A DNA stretch of 64,000 bases from Candidatus Altimarinota bacterium. Lineage in GTDB: Bacteria; Patescibacteriota; Gracilibacteria; UBA4473. The notes beneath the pieces are model-generated. The model did not search any database. It was not told the DNA's origin and saw only the letters and a program-made list of their open reading frames with translations. Below, piece by piece: positions 35,976 through 45,423 of the stretch. The stretch covers positions 1-64,000 of the forward strand of contig JAHDHX010000001.1 in assembly GCA_020631075.1 (NCBI GenBank). The letters are read 5' to 3'. A program made the translations under genes and the position numbers. How positions within the stretch are numbered: position 1 is the first letter of the stretch; every line of letters begins with the position of its first letter.

Positions 35976-36581
35976 TTAGAAATCCAGCTGGCGAAGCCGA
36001 CTGAGCCACGTTTCACGTTCGGGGAGGGTGCTCTGGCGTACATTGCCCAGGGCGTAGGTGAGGAAGGCGCGCCAGCTGACCCCAGCGAAGGTGAAGAGAC
36101 CAAAGATTTGTTTGGTGAGGAGCTGCTGCCACCAGAGGAGACGGTAGAAGTAGCGGGGGCCGTCGGCTGTCCAGACGGTGATGACCCGTCGGGTGCGGAG
36201 AAACCCGACTGGCACGCCGAGTTTGCCCAACAGTGGGAGGGTGAGGCTTTTGAAGCGGAAGTGTTTTTTGGCTTGGATGCTGCCGTCGAGGAGGTTTTTG
36301 AATGCACCGGGGACAGAGTAGTTCCACATGGGGCAACAGAGGGCAATGGTGTCGGCCTGGCTGATGGCTTGGGCGACGGGGTCAAACTCAGGCGGGAAGC
36401 CGTCGGTGGCGATGTCGCCGACTAAAGGAAAATCAAAGGCTTCGAAGTGGGTGACGGTGTAGCCTTTGGCTTCGGCGTTGGCCCGTAGGGCGTCGGCCGC
36501 GGCGTAGCAGAGCGAACCTGCCCGCTTGGGGTGGGCGGTGAGCAGCAGGAAGGATTTGGGGTCGGGGGTGAGGGGAGTCAT
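35976..36581 (-). CDS. Flavodoxin-fold NAD(P)H:quinone oxidoreductase-like protein
   Basis: 201 residues from the ATG at 36581. Flavodoxin-like fold: a phosphate-binding start (LLLTAHPKRAGSLC) and the flavin loop CPMWNYSVPGAFKNLLD near 90, both typical of FMN-dependent azoreductases and quinone reductases (AzoR/NQO type). Likely a two-electron reductase of quinones or azo compounds. Its place between rpe and the riboflavin genes fits an FMN-using enzyme. The upstream seven codons need a TTG start and were left out. Confidence 0.85.
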   Translation of the reverse strand: MTPLTPDPKSFLLLTAHPKRAGSLCYAAADALRANAEAKGYTVTHFEAFDFPLVGDIATDGFPPEFDPVAQAISQADTIALCCPMWNYSVPGAFKNLLDGSIQAKKHFRFKSLTLPLLGKLGVPVGFLRTRRVITVWTADGPRYFYRLLWWQQLLTKQIFGLFTFAGVSWRAFLTYALGNVRQSTLPERETWLSRLRQLDF

Positions 36582-36604
36582 GGTGATGGGAAATAGGGGC
36601 AAAA

Positions 36605-37255
36605 TTAGGCAGAAGATTGGTCGAGTGATTGGAGTTTGGCGATGGTTTGTGAGCGTTGGTCAGCGGGGAAATTCATCAAAAAGGAGCCAACGACGCAGAT
36701 GTCACCGCCAGCCTTGGCAATGAGCGGGATCTGCTCTGGTTTCACGCCGCCATCAAACTCAATCTCGCCTGTGTAGCCGCGCTCGCGCAGCATTTTACAT
36801 TTCACGAGGCTCTGCGGGAGGAAGGCCTGACCGCCGAGGCCTGCTTTCACAGACATGATGAGCACCTGGTCGGCGAGGTTGAGGACTTCGTCAGTGAGAT
36901 AGGCGGGTGAGGTGTAGCCGTCGATAGAGATGCCAGCCCGTATGCCTTGCGCTTTGATGAATTTGAGGAGGTTGAGCGCGCTGGTGAGGCCAGTGGCTTC
37001 GATGTGAAAGGTGATGGTGTGGGCACCTGTTTTTATCCATTGGGGGACAAAATTTTCTGGGTGTTGCACCATGAGGTGGACTTCGTGGGGGAGGGGGACT
37101 TCGATCTGGGTGAAGAGGTCGGGCCCGAAGGTGAGGGCGGGGACGTAGTGGCCGTCCATGATGTCAAGATGGAGGCGGTCGGCGTCGGCGAGAGAGTTGA
37201 TCTCGAGCTGGAGGTGGCCGAAGTGGGCGTTGAGAATGGAGGGGGCGATCTGCAT
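36605..37255 (-). CDS. rpe: Ribulose-phosphate 3-epimerase
   Basis: 216 residues, a TIM barrel. Signature residues: IAPSILNAHFG start, HLDIMDGHYVP with metal-binding His and Asp, HLMV and EFDGGVKPEQIP. It interconverts ribulose 5-phosphate and xylulose 5-phosphate; ribulose 5-phosphate is also a precursor of riboflavin, whose genes follow downstream. First gene of the run. Confidence 0.95.
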   Translation of the reverse strand: MQIAPSILNAHFGHLQLEINSLADADRLHLDIMDGHYVPALTFGPDLFTQIEVPLPHEVHLMVQHPENFVPQWIKTGAHTITFHIEATGLTSALNLLKFIKAQGIRAGISIDGYTSPAYLTDEVLNLADQVLIMSVKAGLGGQAFLPQSLVKCKMLRERGYTGEIEFDGGVKPEQIPLIAKAGGDICVVGSFLMNFPADQRSQTIAKLQSLDQSSA

Positions 37256-37483
37256 GGTGGTGGGCAACGAAATGAAGTGGGCGTGGCCGTCTGAAGATGG
37301 GGGACGGATGGGCCTTGGCACGGTGGGGATGATATGTTACAACGGAGGGGAATGCGAGTGACCGAGGGACGATTTTTTCGTCGGTTATTCTGACAATGGT
37401 TTTCGTGCGCTGGGCCCTGTGCGTGCAGGTGACTGACAGCGTTGCGTGATTGTCGCTCTCATGCTTCTTTTCCCTTCCCCTTG

Positions 37484-40400
37484 ATGCGGGTGCACCGATA
37501 CCGACGGCGACGACGCCAATCACCCGTCAGTCGGGGGGCGAGGCTCAAGCAATGGTTGGGTGACCGCTGGGCGGGGCTGGGGGCGGTGCTGCGAGGGCTG
37601 CGCCCGAGTGGCGGAGGTGGGTTTGACCGACTACCTGCCCCCGTCGACAAACCCCAGCGACCGTGGTGGAAAAAACTCCTCTGGTGGGGGTGCTGTGCTG
37701 GGGTGGGGGTGCTGGTCTTGCTGGTGGCGTATGCGGTCTTATGGCTGCCTTCGGTGGCGGGGGCAGCGGAGTTGGACTTCTCTGAGTCGACGGTGATCTA
37801 TGATCGGGGGGCGCTGGCGGAGGGGGCGAACCCTGAAGAGCATATTTTGTATGTGATACACGGGGATGAAAACCGCAGCTATGTGCCGTTGAGTGATATT
37901 TCACCAGCGGTGGTGAACGCAACGCTGGCGATCGAAGATGATCAATTTTACAGTCACTGGGGGTTTGACATTGGGGGGATAGTGAAAGCGGTGGCGAACC
38001 GATTTTTCGGGATTGGGTCGGCGCGGGGAGGGTCGACGATCACCCAGCAACTGGTCAAAAATACCTTTCTTTCCTCCGAACGGACGCTGACGCGGAAGCT
38101 GAAAGAAATCCTGCTGTCGGTGAAAGTCGAGGCGGCTTACACCAAAGACCAAATCTTGGAAATGTACCTGAATAAGGTCTTTTATGGTTCGAATGCGTAT
38201 GGGGTGGAGGCGGCCGCGCAGGCGTTTTTTAGTAAATCAGCCAAGGACATCACGGTGGCGGAGGCGAGTATCTTAGCCAGTTTGATTAATCGTCCGACGT
38301 ACTTTTCCCCGTATGGAAACAACATTGACGCGCTGATGGGTGACCCCGAAGCGGAAAAGCTGGGGCGGAAAGACCTCGTGCTGCGGCGGATGGCGACGCT
38401 GGGGATGATCACTGAAGAGGAGCAGGCGGCAGCGGTGGCGGAAGCGGCGGCGCTGGAATTCCAGCCGAATATTACGGATATACGCGCGCCGCACTTTGTG
38501 TTTTATGTCCAACAATTGATCGAAGATCGCTATGGGAAAGAGTTTTTGAAAAATGGTGGTTTGCAGATCTACACCACGCTCGACCCAGCGGTGCAGACCG
38601 TTGCGGAAGACACGGTGAGTGAGCGCACGGCCGACTATGCCAGTAAATATGATGCGACTAACGCCGCCCTGGTGGGGATTAACCCTGACAACGGGGAAAT
38701 CTTGGCCTATGTGGGGGGGCGGGATTATTTCGATGAGGAAAACAAAGGCCAAGTGGACGTCTTGACGCGTTCGCGGCAGCCTGGGTCGAGCTTTAAGCCG
38801 ATGGTGTATGCGGCGGCTTTTGAGCAGGGGTATGCGCCGTCGACGGTGGTGTTTGACGTGGAAACAGACTTTGGGGGGAATTATACACCGCAAAACTTTG
38901 ATGGAAAGTTCTCGGGGCCGGTGTCGGTGCGGCGGGCGCTGAACGCGAGCCTGAACATCCCTGCGGTGAAGATGGCGTATCTGGCGGGGGTGAAGAATGT
39001 GATTGATTTTGCGGATAAGCTGGGGATCAAAATGGGGGGGACGCCGTATGACCTTGGGGTGGCGGTGGGGATAGGGGTGGCGGAGGTGGAGCCGCTGAGT
39101 CACATTAATGCCTTTACGGCCTTTGCGGGGGACGGGGCGTACTTTGAGCCGTTAGCCATCCTTGAGGTGCGAAACAGCGAGGGGAAGACGCTGGAGCGGT
39201 TTGATGACGCTGATGATCGTAAAATGAAGGGGATAGACCCTGAGACGGCCGCGCTGGTGCGGAACATCCTGACTGATGAGTCAACGCGGCCGACGACGAA
39301 TGGGTTTGACTGGAATAAATATCTGCAGCTGGATGGCTACAACAACGCCGCCAAGACAGGGACGTCAAACCGACAACTGCCCAACCCTGCTTACCCAGCG
39401 AGTAGCCCAGACGAGACGATTCTGGCACCTGGGGACTCGTGGACGGTGGGGTTCACGCCACACCTAGTGGCGGGGGTGTGGGTGGGAAACAACAACGGGT
39501 CAGCCATGAAACCCGGGGCCACGGGGATGACGGTGGCGGCGCCGATCTGGCAGGAATTCATGGCCGAAGCGCACGCTGTGCTGGTGGAGCAGGGGGCGGA
39601 CCCTGAGAAGGGGTACAACGAGCCGAAGCTGCTGGAGGTGCGGCGGGTGAATAAATTTTCGGGGAAGCTGGCGAATGAGAACACGCCGTCGGGGCTGGTG
39701 ACCGAGGGGTACTTTGCAAGCTATAACACGCCGACGGAGTATGATGAGAGCCTGAAGTCGGTGCTGGTGGACGTGCTGACGGGTTTGCCCCCGACAGAGG
39801 AAACCCCCGAAGAAGACCGACAATATCGGCAAATCTTGAGCTTGACCTCACTGCAGCCTGAAAAACCAAACTGGGAAAACCCCGTGCAAAAATGGTTGGC
39901 GGGGCACCCGCACTGGGTGCATAGCTTGGGGGTGAGCCTGGGGCAAAGTGCGGGCGATAAAGCAGAAATCGAACGGAAATTGGCGGAGCGTCGAGAGCGG
40001 TTGGCGGAAGATAAAATTAAGCTGGATGAACTGTATGAAGCCCAAGACGCGGCCGAAGCGCAGGCAGCGAAAGCGGAACGTGAGGCTGCGCAGCGAGCGC
40101 AGATTGATAACATTTATCAGCAGCCAGACCCTGCACCAACCACCACAGGGGTAAGCCCAACACCAGTGGCACCAACCAACAATGGGGTGAAGTTTGGCTT
40201 GCTGACGCCCGTGGATGGGGCGCGAGTGGGGGAGGGATTTCGTGCGCAGGTGCGGGTGCCGAGCGGAAAGCGGCCGATCAATGTGGAGTACCTACTCAAC
40301 GGTGAGCTGCTGCACCGTGTGGTGCGGGCGGACTGGTCCAAGCAGCTGCGGGTGCCACGGCAGATGCGTGACTTGCCGCAGGTGACGCTGACGGCGAGGG

Positions 40401-41095
40401 TGAAGTATAGCGATGGGTCGACAGATGAGGCTAAAGTTACCCTGAAGCTGGGGGGAGAGGTGGTGACGCCACCACCAGTGACTACGCCCACGGAGCCCGC
40501 CAAACCAGTAGCGGCGGCGAAGTCACCCCAGTGGCAGAGCCCCGCCAACAACCAGCAAGTAACGGTGGGGACGAGCATCACGCTGGGGGTGGTGGATAAT
40601 CAGCACGATATTACTTCGGTGGCGTTTGACCTGGGGGGAGTGTCGCTGGGGACGGATTACCGACAGCCGTGGAGCTGGCCGCTGACGGTCGGGGGGGCGA
40701 GCGGGCAGCAGACACTACGGGCGGTGGTGCAATATAAAGACGGGGAAAAGGTGACGATCACGCGGAACATCAACGTGCAGGGGGCACCAACCAGCACGAC
40801 GCTGCAGGCGGAGACGTCACTGGTGCAAGCTGCGCCGCGGATAGCCAGTGTGCGGGACGCAGGGGAGTATGTGTTGGTGACGTCGGTGATACCCCAAGCG
40901 TCAACTGTGGAGTGGGTGGACCTGGTCGTGCAGCAGGGGGGGCAGATGGTGCTGAGCCAGCGGTCAACGGCGCCGACGGACAATATGATCTGGAAGGTGC
41001 AACGGACGGTAACGGGCAATACGGAAATCGCGGTGCGGGTGAAGTATAGAAACACGACGGAGGTGACGACCAGCCCGATCAAGGTGGTGGCGCTG
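37484..41095 (+). CDS. Class A penicillin-binding protein with long C-terminal extension
   Basis: About 1204 residues, far longer than the usual 650-900 (the frame closes at 41098 with the stop). Order: Arg-rich cytoplasmic start, membrane helix (about 65-90), GT51 glycosyltransferase with catalytic Glu151 in EDDQFYSHWG and GGSTITQQLVKN, transpeptidase with Ser435-x2-Lys438 and KTG at 624-626, then a charged coiled coil (about 825-880), a Pro/Thr linker, and at least two Ig-like beta domains (about 900-990 and 1015-1100) plus a final beta region. It polymerises and cross-links peptidoglycan; the extra domains could bind the wall or partners. The ATG at 37484 follows TTCTTTTCCCTTCCCCTTG. Confidence 0.95.
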
Positions 41096-41158
41096 TAGCG
41101 GGACTAAAAATTTTTTGAAGGTGGTACGGGGGAGAGTGAAGTGTGTGATTGTGCCTCT

Positions 41159-41782
41159 TTAGCTCTGGACCGCGGGGTAGACGTAGTAGGCGCTGGGTGG
41201 GGTGTCGGCTGGCTGTGGCTGGCTGGTCTGGGCGAGGTGCTGGGCGGCGGATGGGATTTCGAGCGGGGTGGGGTGGAGGTGGAGTTTGGCGGTCGTGAGT
41301 TGGGTCAGGTCACTTTGAGCACTGGGGGGAAGGAGCCCGACCCAAGTGGGCGTGGGGCCGATGAGTGTAGGTAGGTCACATAGCGCCAGTGGCTGGGCGT
41401 CGGGGTGTGTGGGGTGCCCGCCGAGGAAGCATTTGCCAGAGAACGAAGCGAGGGTGAAGTAGGGGCACTGGGGGTGCTGCTGTTTTGCGTAGGCGGAAAT
41501 CCAGTGCTGGGCCGTAGTGGTTTGGAGTGGGCAGGCGTGATGGCTGGCGAGGGCTTGGGCTGTGAGCAGGCCAACCCGGGTGCTGGAAAACCCTCCTGGG
41601 CCAGTGCAGATGCTGACGGTGGAGAGTGAGTGGTCGTGGAGACGCTGCTGGGTGATGAAGTCGGCGAGCTGCTGGCCGTCTTGTCGGGGGGTCTCCCAGC
41701 TAGTGCTGGCGGTCATTCCTCCACGGTCGTCAAGTAGGGCCACGAAGTGTGGGCTGATGATAGTGTTGATGACCAGTTGCAT
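41159..41782 (-). CDS. tsaB: TsaB-like protein (tRNA t6A biosynthesis)
   Basis: 207 residues of the ASKHA (Gcp-like) fold. The TsaB motif CTGPGGFSSTRVGLLTAQALA near 60 matches the family GPGSFTGLRIG pattern. TsaB is the scaffold partner of TsaD in making threonylcarbamoyl-adenosine at tRNA position 37. The C-terminal part is divergent. The ATG at 41782 was chosen because residues upstream read through the next gene. It follows the TIM-barrel gene by 14 bp. Confidence 0.82.
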   Translation of the reverse strand: MQLVINTIISPHFVALLDDRGGMTASTSWETPRQDGQQLADFITQQRLHDHSLSTVSICTGPGGFSSTRVGLLTAQALASHHACPLQTTTAQHWISAYAKQQHPQCPYFTLASFSGKCFLGGHPTHPDAQPLALCDLPTLIGPTPTWVGLLPPSAQSDLTQLTTAKLHLHPTPLEIPSAAQHLAQTSQPQPADTPPSAYYVYPAVQS

Positions 41783-41796
41783 TTGCGAGCAGGCTA

Positions 41797-42549
41797 CTAT
41801 TTTTGAGTAGGTGCGGCAAAGTGGGTCTCGTAAAATTCGCGGGACTCGACCAAAATTTTGCGCATTTGTTCTTCTTGGCCTTGCTGGAGCTGCTGCGGGG
41901 AAATCTTGAGCGTGATGTGGTGTGGGTAGCCTTTGGCGTGGAGCCGTTGCAAGAATTCTGACAGGGGGAGGATGCCTTGGTCGGGGCGGCTGTAGGTGGT
42001 GTCGTTGAGGACGTTGGACAGGTAGACGTGGCGCAGACGCTTGCCCAAGAACTGCTGGGCCTGCAGGAGGTCTTGCTGGCGCTGCCACAGGGCGCTGGTG
42101 TCGAGGGCGACGTGGCCACTGGCCCGCAGGGCGGCGAGTGAAGACTGGGTCTGGAGGGGGATGAGGCCGAAGAGGAGCTTGAACTCGCCGTTGATGCGGT
42201 TGGCGTGGAGGCTGTACTTCTGGCAGAGTTTGGGGATGAGCCCCGTGAGCCACTGTCGGTAACGAAAGGCAAAGACTTCGGGGGGGTACAGATTGAGCAT
42301 GGTGCCCGGGAACTCGCGCACGGTGGTCTGGAACGGTTTGAGGAGGGACTCGGGGTGGTCGGTGCCGAGACTGAAGGCTTTGATCTGGACTTGGTATTTG
42401 TCCTGCAACGACTGAAGGTAGCTGGGGTCTTGGGTGTCGAAGTTGGCGTTGAGGCTGATCTCGACGCCTTGGTAACCAGCCTCCTGTGCGAACTGAAAAA
42501 AGCGCTCGAGGCCATACCGCGGGAAGCTGGCGGAGGTGAGGAGCAGCAT
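41797..42549 (-). CDS. Sugar-phosphate isomerase/epimerase-type TIM barrel (AP endonuclease 2 fold)
   Basis: 250 residues. The start (LLLTSASFPRYGLERFFQFAQEAGYQGVEI) is the typical first beta-alpha unit of xylose isomerase-like TIM barrels, followed by alternating strands and helices to about 230. No clear metal triad can be assigned by eye, so the substrate is unknown. It has a good promoter and precedes tsaB. Confidence 0.75.
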   Translation of the reverse strand: MLLLTSASFPRYGLERFFQFAQEAGYQGVEISLNANFDTQDPSYLQSLQDKYQVQIKAFSLGTDHPESLLKPFQTTVREFPGTMLNLYPPEVFAFRYRQWLTGLIPKLCQKYSLHANRINGEFKLLFGLIPLQTQSSLAALRASGHVALDTSALWQRQQDLLQAQQFLGKRLRHVYLSNVLNDTTYSRPDQGILPLSEFLQRLHAKGYPHHITLKISPQQLQQGQEEQMRKILVESREFYETHFAAPTQK

Positions 42550-42574
42550 AGGGAAGGGAGGCTTAGATCATTGC

Positions 42575-42603
42575 ATTATACGGGGTTTGGGGCGGTGACT
42601 CAA
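42575..42603 (-). promoter_or_regulatory. Promoter of the TIM-barrel/tsaB unit
   Basis: On the - strand TTGAGT (42598-42603), 17 bp, TATAAT (42575-42580), the best -10 box in the window. The ATG at 42549 is about 25 bp downstream of the -10, so the leader is very short. Confidence 0.75.
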
Positions 42604-42616
42604 GGCAAAAGTGTGC

Positions 42617-42646
42617 TTGTGTAATGGGGGGATGATTGGGTATGCT
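42617..42646 (+). promoter_or_regulatory. Candidate tpiA promoter
   Basis: TTGTGT (42617-42622), 18 bp, TATGCT (42641-42646), about 27 bp before the tpiA ATG. Divergent from the promoter at 42575-42603. Confidence 0.45.
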
Positions 42647-42673
42647 GGGGGTGATTTTTTACTGTTAAAGCTC

Positions 42674-43345
42674 ATGACTGCCCTGACTGGAGGCCCACTG
42701 TGGGTGACGAACCTAAAAAACTATGAACTGACGACGGGGGAGGCGCTGCACAGACTAATGGCGGCGCATGACGCTGCGCAAGCCGAAACAGGGGCGGAAA
42801 TAATGGTGGCGGGGTCGGTGCTGGACGTCGCGATGCTAGCGGCGCAATATGAAACGCCCGTGCTGTCGCAGCACGCTGACCCGCTGGGGTGGGGGAAGCA
42901 CACTGGCCACGTGGTGCTGCCCAAGCTGGCGGCGGTGGGCGCGAGGGGGACGCTGCTCAACCACTCTGAACGGCGGATGAACCCTGCGGTGATAGCGGAA
43001 ACTGTCCGCCAAGCGGAAGCGGAAGGCTTGCTGACGATTGTCTGTGCGGAGAGCCCAGCGGAAGTCGAACAGTTGGCGGCACTGAAGCCGTCGATGATCG
43101 CGTATGAGCCGCCAGAGCTGATCGGGTCGACGGGGGCGTCGGTGGCTTCGGCCAAGCCAGAGTCGATTGCGGAGTCGGTGCGGCTGGCAGGGGGGATCCC
43201 CCTGCTGGTGGGGGCGGGGGTGAGCCGTGTGGAGGACGTGGAAGTGTCGCTGGAGCTGGGGGCGAGGGGGTTCCTGGTCGCGACGGCGGTGGTGAAGGCG
43301 ACTGACCCGCTTGAAAAACTAAAAGAGTTTGTAGGGGCGTTTTAG
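42674..43345 (+). CDS. tpiA: Triosephosphate isomerase, archaeal type
   Basis: 223 residues, shorter than the 250-residue bacterial enzyme. The motifs are those of archaeal TIMs: NLKNYEL with Lys15, LLNHSERRM with His97 as electrophile, and AYEPPELIGS with catalytic Glu145; then a phosphate-binding GAGVSRVEDV and the final ARGFLVATAVV. It interconverts dihydroxyacetone phosphate and glyceraldehyde 3-phosphate. The ATG at 42674 removes 21 non-conserved upstream codons. The TAG stop is formed by the TA duplication plus the first G of the MITE. Confidence 0.93.
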   Translation: MTALTGGPLWVTNLKNYELTTGEALHRLMAAHDAAQAETGAEIMVAGSVLDVAMLAAQYETPVLSQHADPLGWGKHTGHVVLPKLAAVGARGTLLNHSERRMNPAVIAETVRQAEAEGLLTIVCAESPAEVEQLAALKPSMIAYEPPELIGSTGASVASAKPESIAESVRLAGGIPLLVGAGVSRVEDVEVSLELGARGFLVATAVVKATDPLEKLKEFVGAF

Positions 43346-43535
43346 GGAGTGTTCACAAATTGGAAAAAGTAGATTGATTTTGAAGTATGAGGAGGGGTTT
43401 GAGTGAAAAAAGGATCTTTTTGGCTGCAAAATGGTTGCGTATTTTTGCCTTGATCCATCAAGGCTGCAAATACGCGCCCATTTTTCGCTCAAAAATCTCT
43501 CTTTTTTCTTCTCAAACCAATTTGTGGACACTCCC
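43345..43535. mobile_element. MITE copy 2 (191 bp, flanked by TA)
   Basis: The same element as at 9558-9748, same length and orientation. Ends GGGAGTGTTCACAAATTGG and, reading inward from the right, GGGAGTGTCCACAAATTGG (18 of 19 match). TA flanks both sides (43343-43344 and 43536-43537), the target duplication of IS630/Tc1/mariner-type transposition. The body folds back around GCCTTGAT-CC-ATCAAGGC. It sits exactly between the stop codons of convergent tpiA and the delta' gene, and could now act as their terminator. Confidence 0.9.
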
Positions 43536-44284
43536 TAAGACTGTTTCTGGGCCCTTTTAAGCACGAATCGCTCCAGCGTTGCGCGCATATTGGCGTTGCG
43601 TTCGAGCCTTTGGTAGGTGTCGAGCGCGAGGTCGAGCCACTGGCGTTGACTGGGGGTGCGGCAGAGCTCGACGAGCTCGCGTGCATAGGTGCGTACAAGC
43701 CCTCGTCCGTCTTCGCTTTTCTTGGCGGCCTTGTGCAGGGCTTCGATCTGTCGAAATTGGCCCACGAGTGACGCTTCACCCAGCAAAGCGCGTGCGCTGC
43801 TGTCGGGGGCAACGGTGAAATCCAATGTGGGGAGGACTATGACCTGCACTCGGGAGAGGATAGTGTCGAGGAGCTGGTGGTGGTTGGCGGTGGTGAGGAT
43901 GAACCGTACGCCTGCTGGGGGTTCTTCGAGGAGTTTGAGCAGGGCGTGGGGGGCTTCTCTGGTGGCGCGCTCTATGTGCTCGATGATCACTATCCGCCAC
44001 GGCGAATCGCCCCGCGACTGGTGGCACCAGCGCATGACCCCCCTGACGGATTCGTATTCGCCCTGGCCGTCGCGCACGGCGGCGTCGCTGTGGTCTATTT
44101 TCAGGGATTTGCCCTGGTCACGCAGGATGAGCGTGTCGAGGTTTCGTTCTATGGCTTGGGGGGGAACGTCTTGCAGCCCTGCGGCGAGCTCGAGCGCGAG
44201 GGTGAGCCCGTCACCACCACTCAGCAGTAGGCGCTGGGGTAAACGCCCAGTGGTCATCATGGCTCGTACCTGCGCTTCGGTCAT
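43535..44284 (-). CDS. holB: DNA polymerase III delta' subunit
   Basis: 249 residues. The recognisable core is the clamp-loader pattern with RIVIIEHIERATREAPHALLKLLEEPPAGVRFILTT split over about 95-130, followed by a sensor-like SRVQ near 143. There is no P-loop, as expected for delta'. It helps load the sliding clamp. The C-terminal third is helical and divergent. It overlaps the upstream DUF4349 gene by ATGA. The last codon and TAG stop come from the MITE end. Confidence 0.82.
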   Translation of the reverse strand: MTEAQVRAMMTTGRLPQRLLLSGGDGLTLALELAAGLQDVPPQAIERNLDTLILRDQGKSLKIDHSDAAVRDGQGEYESVRGVMRWCHQSRGDSPWRIVIIEHIERATREAPHALLKLLEEPPAGVRFILTTANHHQLLDTILSRVQVIVLPTLDFTVAPDSSARALLGEASLVGQFRQIEALHKAAKKSEDGRGLVRTYARELVELCRTPSQRQWLDLALDTYQRLERNANMRATLERFVLKRAQKQS

Positions 44285-45357
44285 GACTGCTTCTTTTTAG
44301 GTTTTTTGGGGGTACTTGCTTTCAGCAAGGGGTAGGTGATGGTGTCGTAGCTGGTGGGGGAGTGTTTGACCAGTCGCCAGCCTGTCTGGCCGTCGATGGC
44401 GCCTTCCCACTGGGCGTTGTCGGGGGCTTGGTCGATTTCTTTGATGGTGGGGCGGTCTTTGGCTTTGAGTTTTTCTAGCACGGCGTGGGCTTCGAGCAGG
44501 TAGTGCAGGCTGTCTGGGGTGTGTGGGTCACGCTGGCGCCGCCGTGTGAGCCACAGGAGGACGGAGAGCACCAGCACCACGGGCCCCCACAGGGGGCTGG
44601 CCCCCAGTACCCGCAGCCCGATGCCTTTGGCTCGGTCCCAGTTTTGTTGGAGTTGGGTTTGGGTGCCTCCCCGTGAGGCCTCATTCAGCGGACGGACGGT
44701 GACTGACACTTGGGCGAGGCCTGTCAGTGACTGGTCGGTGCTGATCTCGGCTTGGAGGGCTTCGATCTCGGTCTGGACTTCGGTGATCTCTCTAAGGAGG
44801 GCTTTTTTATCGGCGACCTTGTCGGTCGCTTCCATGAGGGTTTCGAGCTGTTGCTGGTACCGACTGAGTGACTCGATGCGGTAGGACACGTCTGGCCGTG
44901 CGGGGAGGGTCTGTGGTCGGATGACTTGTTCTTGCTCGAGTTCGGCGACTTTGCCGAGGTTGAGCACGAGGTTGCCGATCTCGACTTCGGGCACGAGGGC
45001 CTCGAGGTGGACGGCTCGGCGTCGCTCATCGGTCAGTTTTGACTCTAGCGCGACGACCTCCCCCCCGAGGGTGCCGATTTCTTGCTCTATCAGTGGGCGG
45101 ATCTCGCCCGGGGCGGTCGCGCGCAGGACTATCCGCGCTTGGGCTTTGCGGGTGTCTATGACTTTTGGGTCGTAGGCGAACTCACGGCGTTGCTTCTCGA
45201 CCTCCTGAGTGGCGGACTGCCAGATCTGCGGGAAGGCGACTTCTTGCGTGCTGTCTGGCCACTCGTCCACCCAAAACCACCCAGCGACCCCCAGGCACGT
45301 CACCCCGAGCAAGATGCCGAGCCAGCGCCACCAGCCGATGCCTGTTTGCCGTGCCAT
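44281..45357 (-). CDS. DUF4349-type membrane protein
   Basis: 358 residues. N-terminal membrane helix (12-30), an extracytoplasmic region (about 55-245) with a ferredoxin-like beta part and a central coiled coil (about 160-210), a second membrane helix (about 250-268), and a cytoplasmic tail ending in KKPKKKQS. This is the DUF4349 layout. The function is unknown. Coupled to the delta' gene, which has no obvious functional link. Confidence 0.78.
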   Translation of the reverse strand: MARQTGIGWWRWLGILLGVTCLGVAGWFWVDEWPDSTQEVAFPQIWQSATQEVEKQRREFAYDPKVIDTRKAQARIVLRATAPGEIRPLIEQEIGTLGGEVVALESKLTDERRRAVHLEALVPEVEIGNLVLNLGKVAELEQEQVIRPQTLPARPDVSYRIESLSRYQQQLETLMEATDKVADKKALLREITEVQTEIEALQAEISTDQSLTGLAQVSVTVRPLNEASRGGTQTQLQQNWDRAKGIGLRVLGASPLWGPVVLVLSVLLWLTRRRQRDPHTPDSLHYLLEAHAVLEKLKAKDRPTIKEIDQAPDNAQWEGAIDGQTGWRLVKHSPTSYDTITYPLLKASTPKKPKKKQS

Positions 45358-45423
45358 GTGTGATGTGGGTTATTTTCACTCCTTACTCTACACATCTTGA
45401 ACTTGTCCACCACTGACTAGCTG

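Noticed and set aside
37256-37483. FMN riboswitch before the rpe-rib run
   Set aside because: No conserved FMN-aptamer blocks are visible; only a small GACGA/TCGTC hairpin is present.
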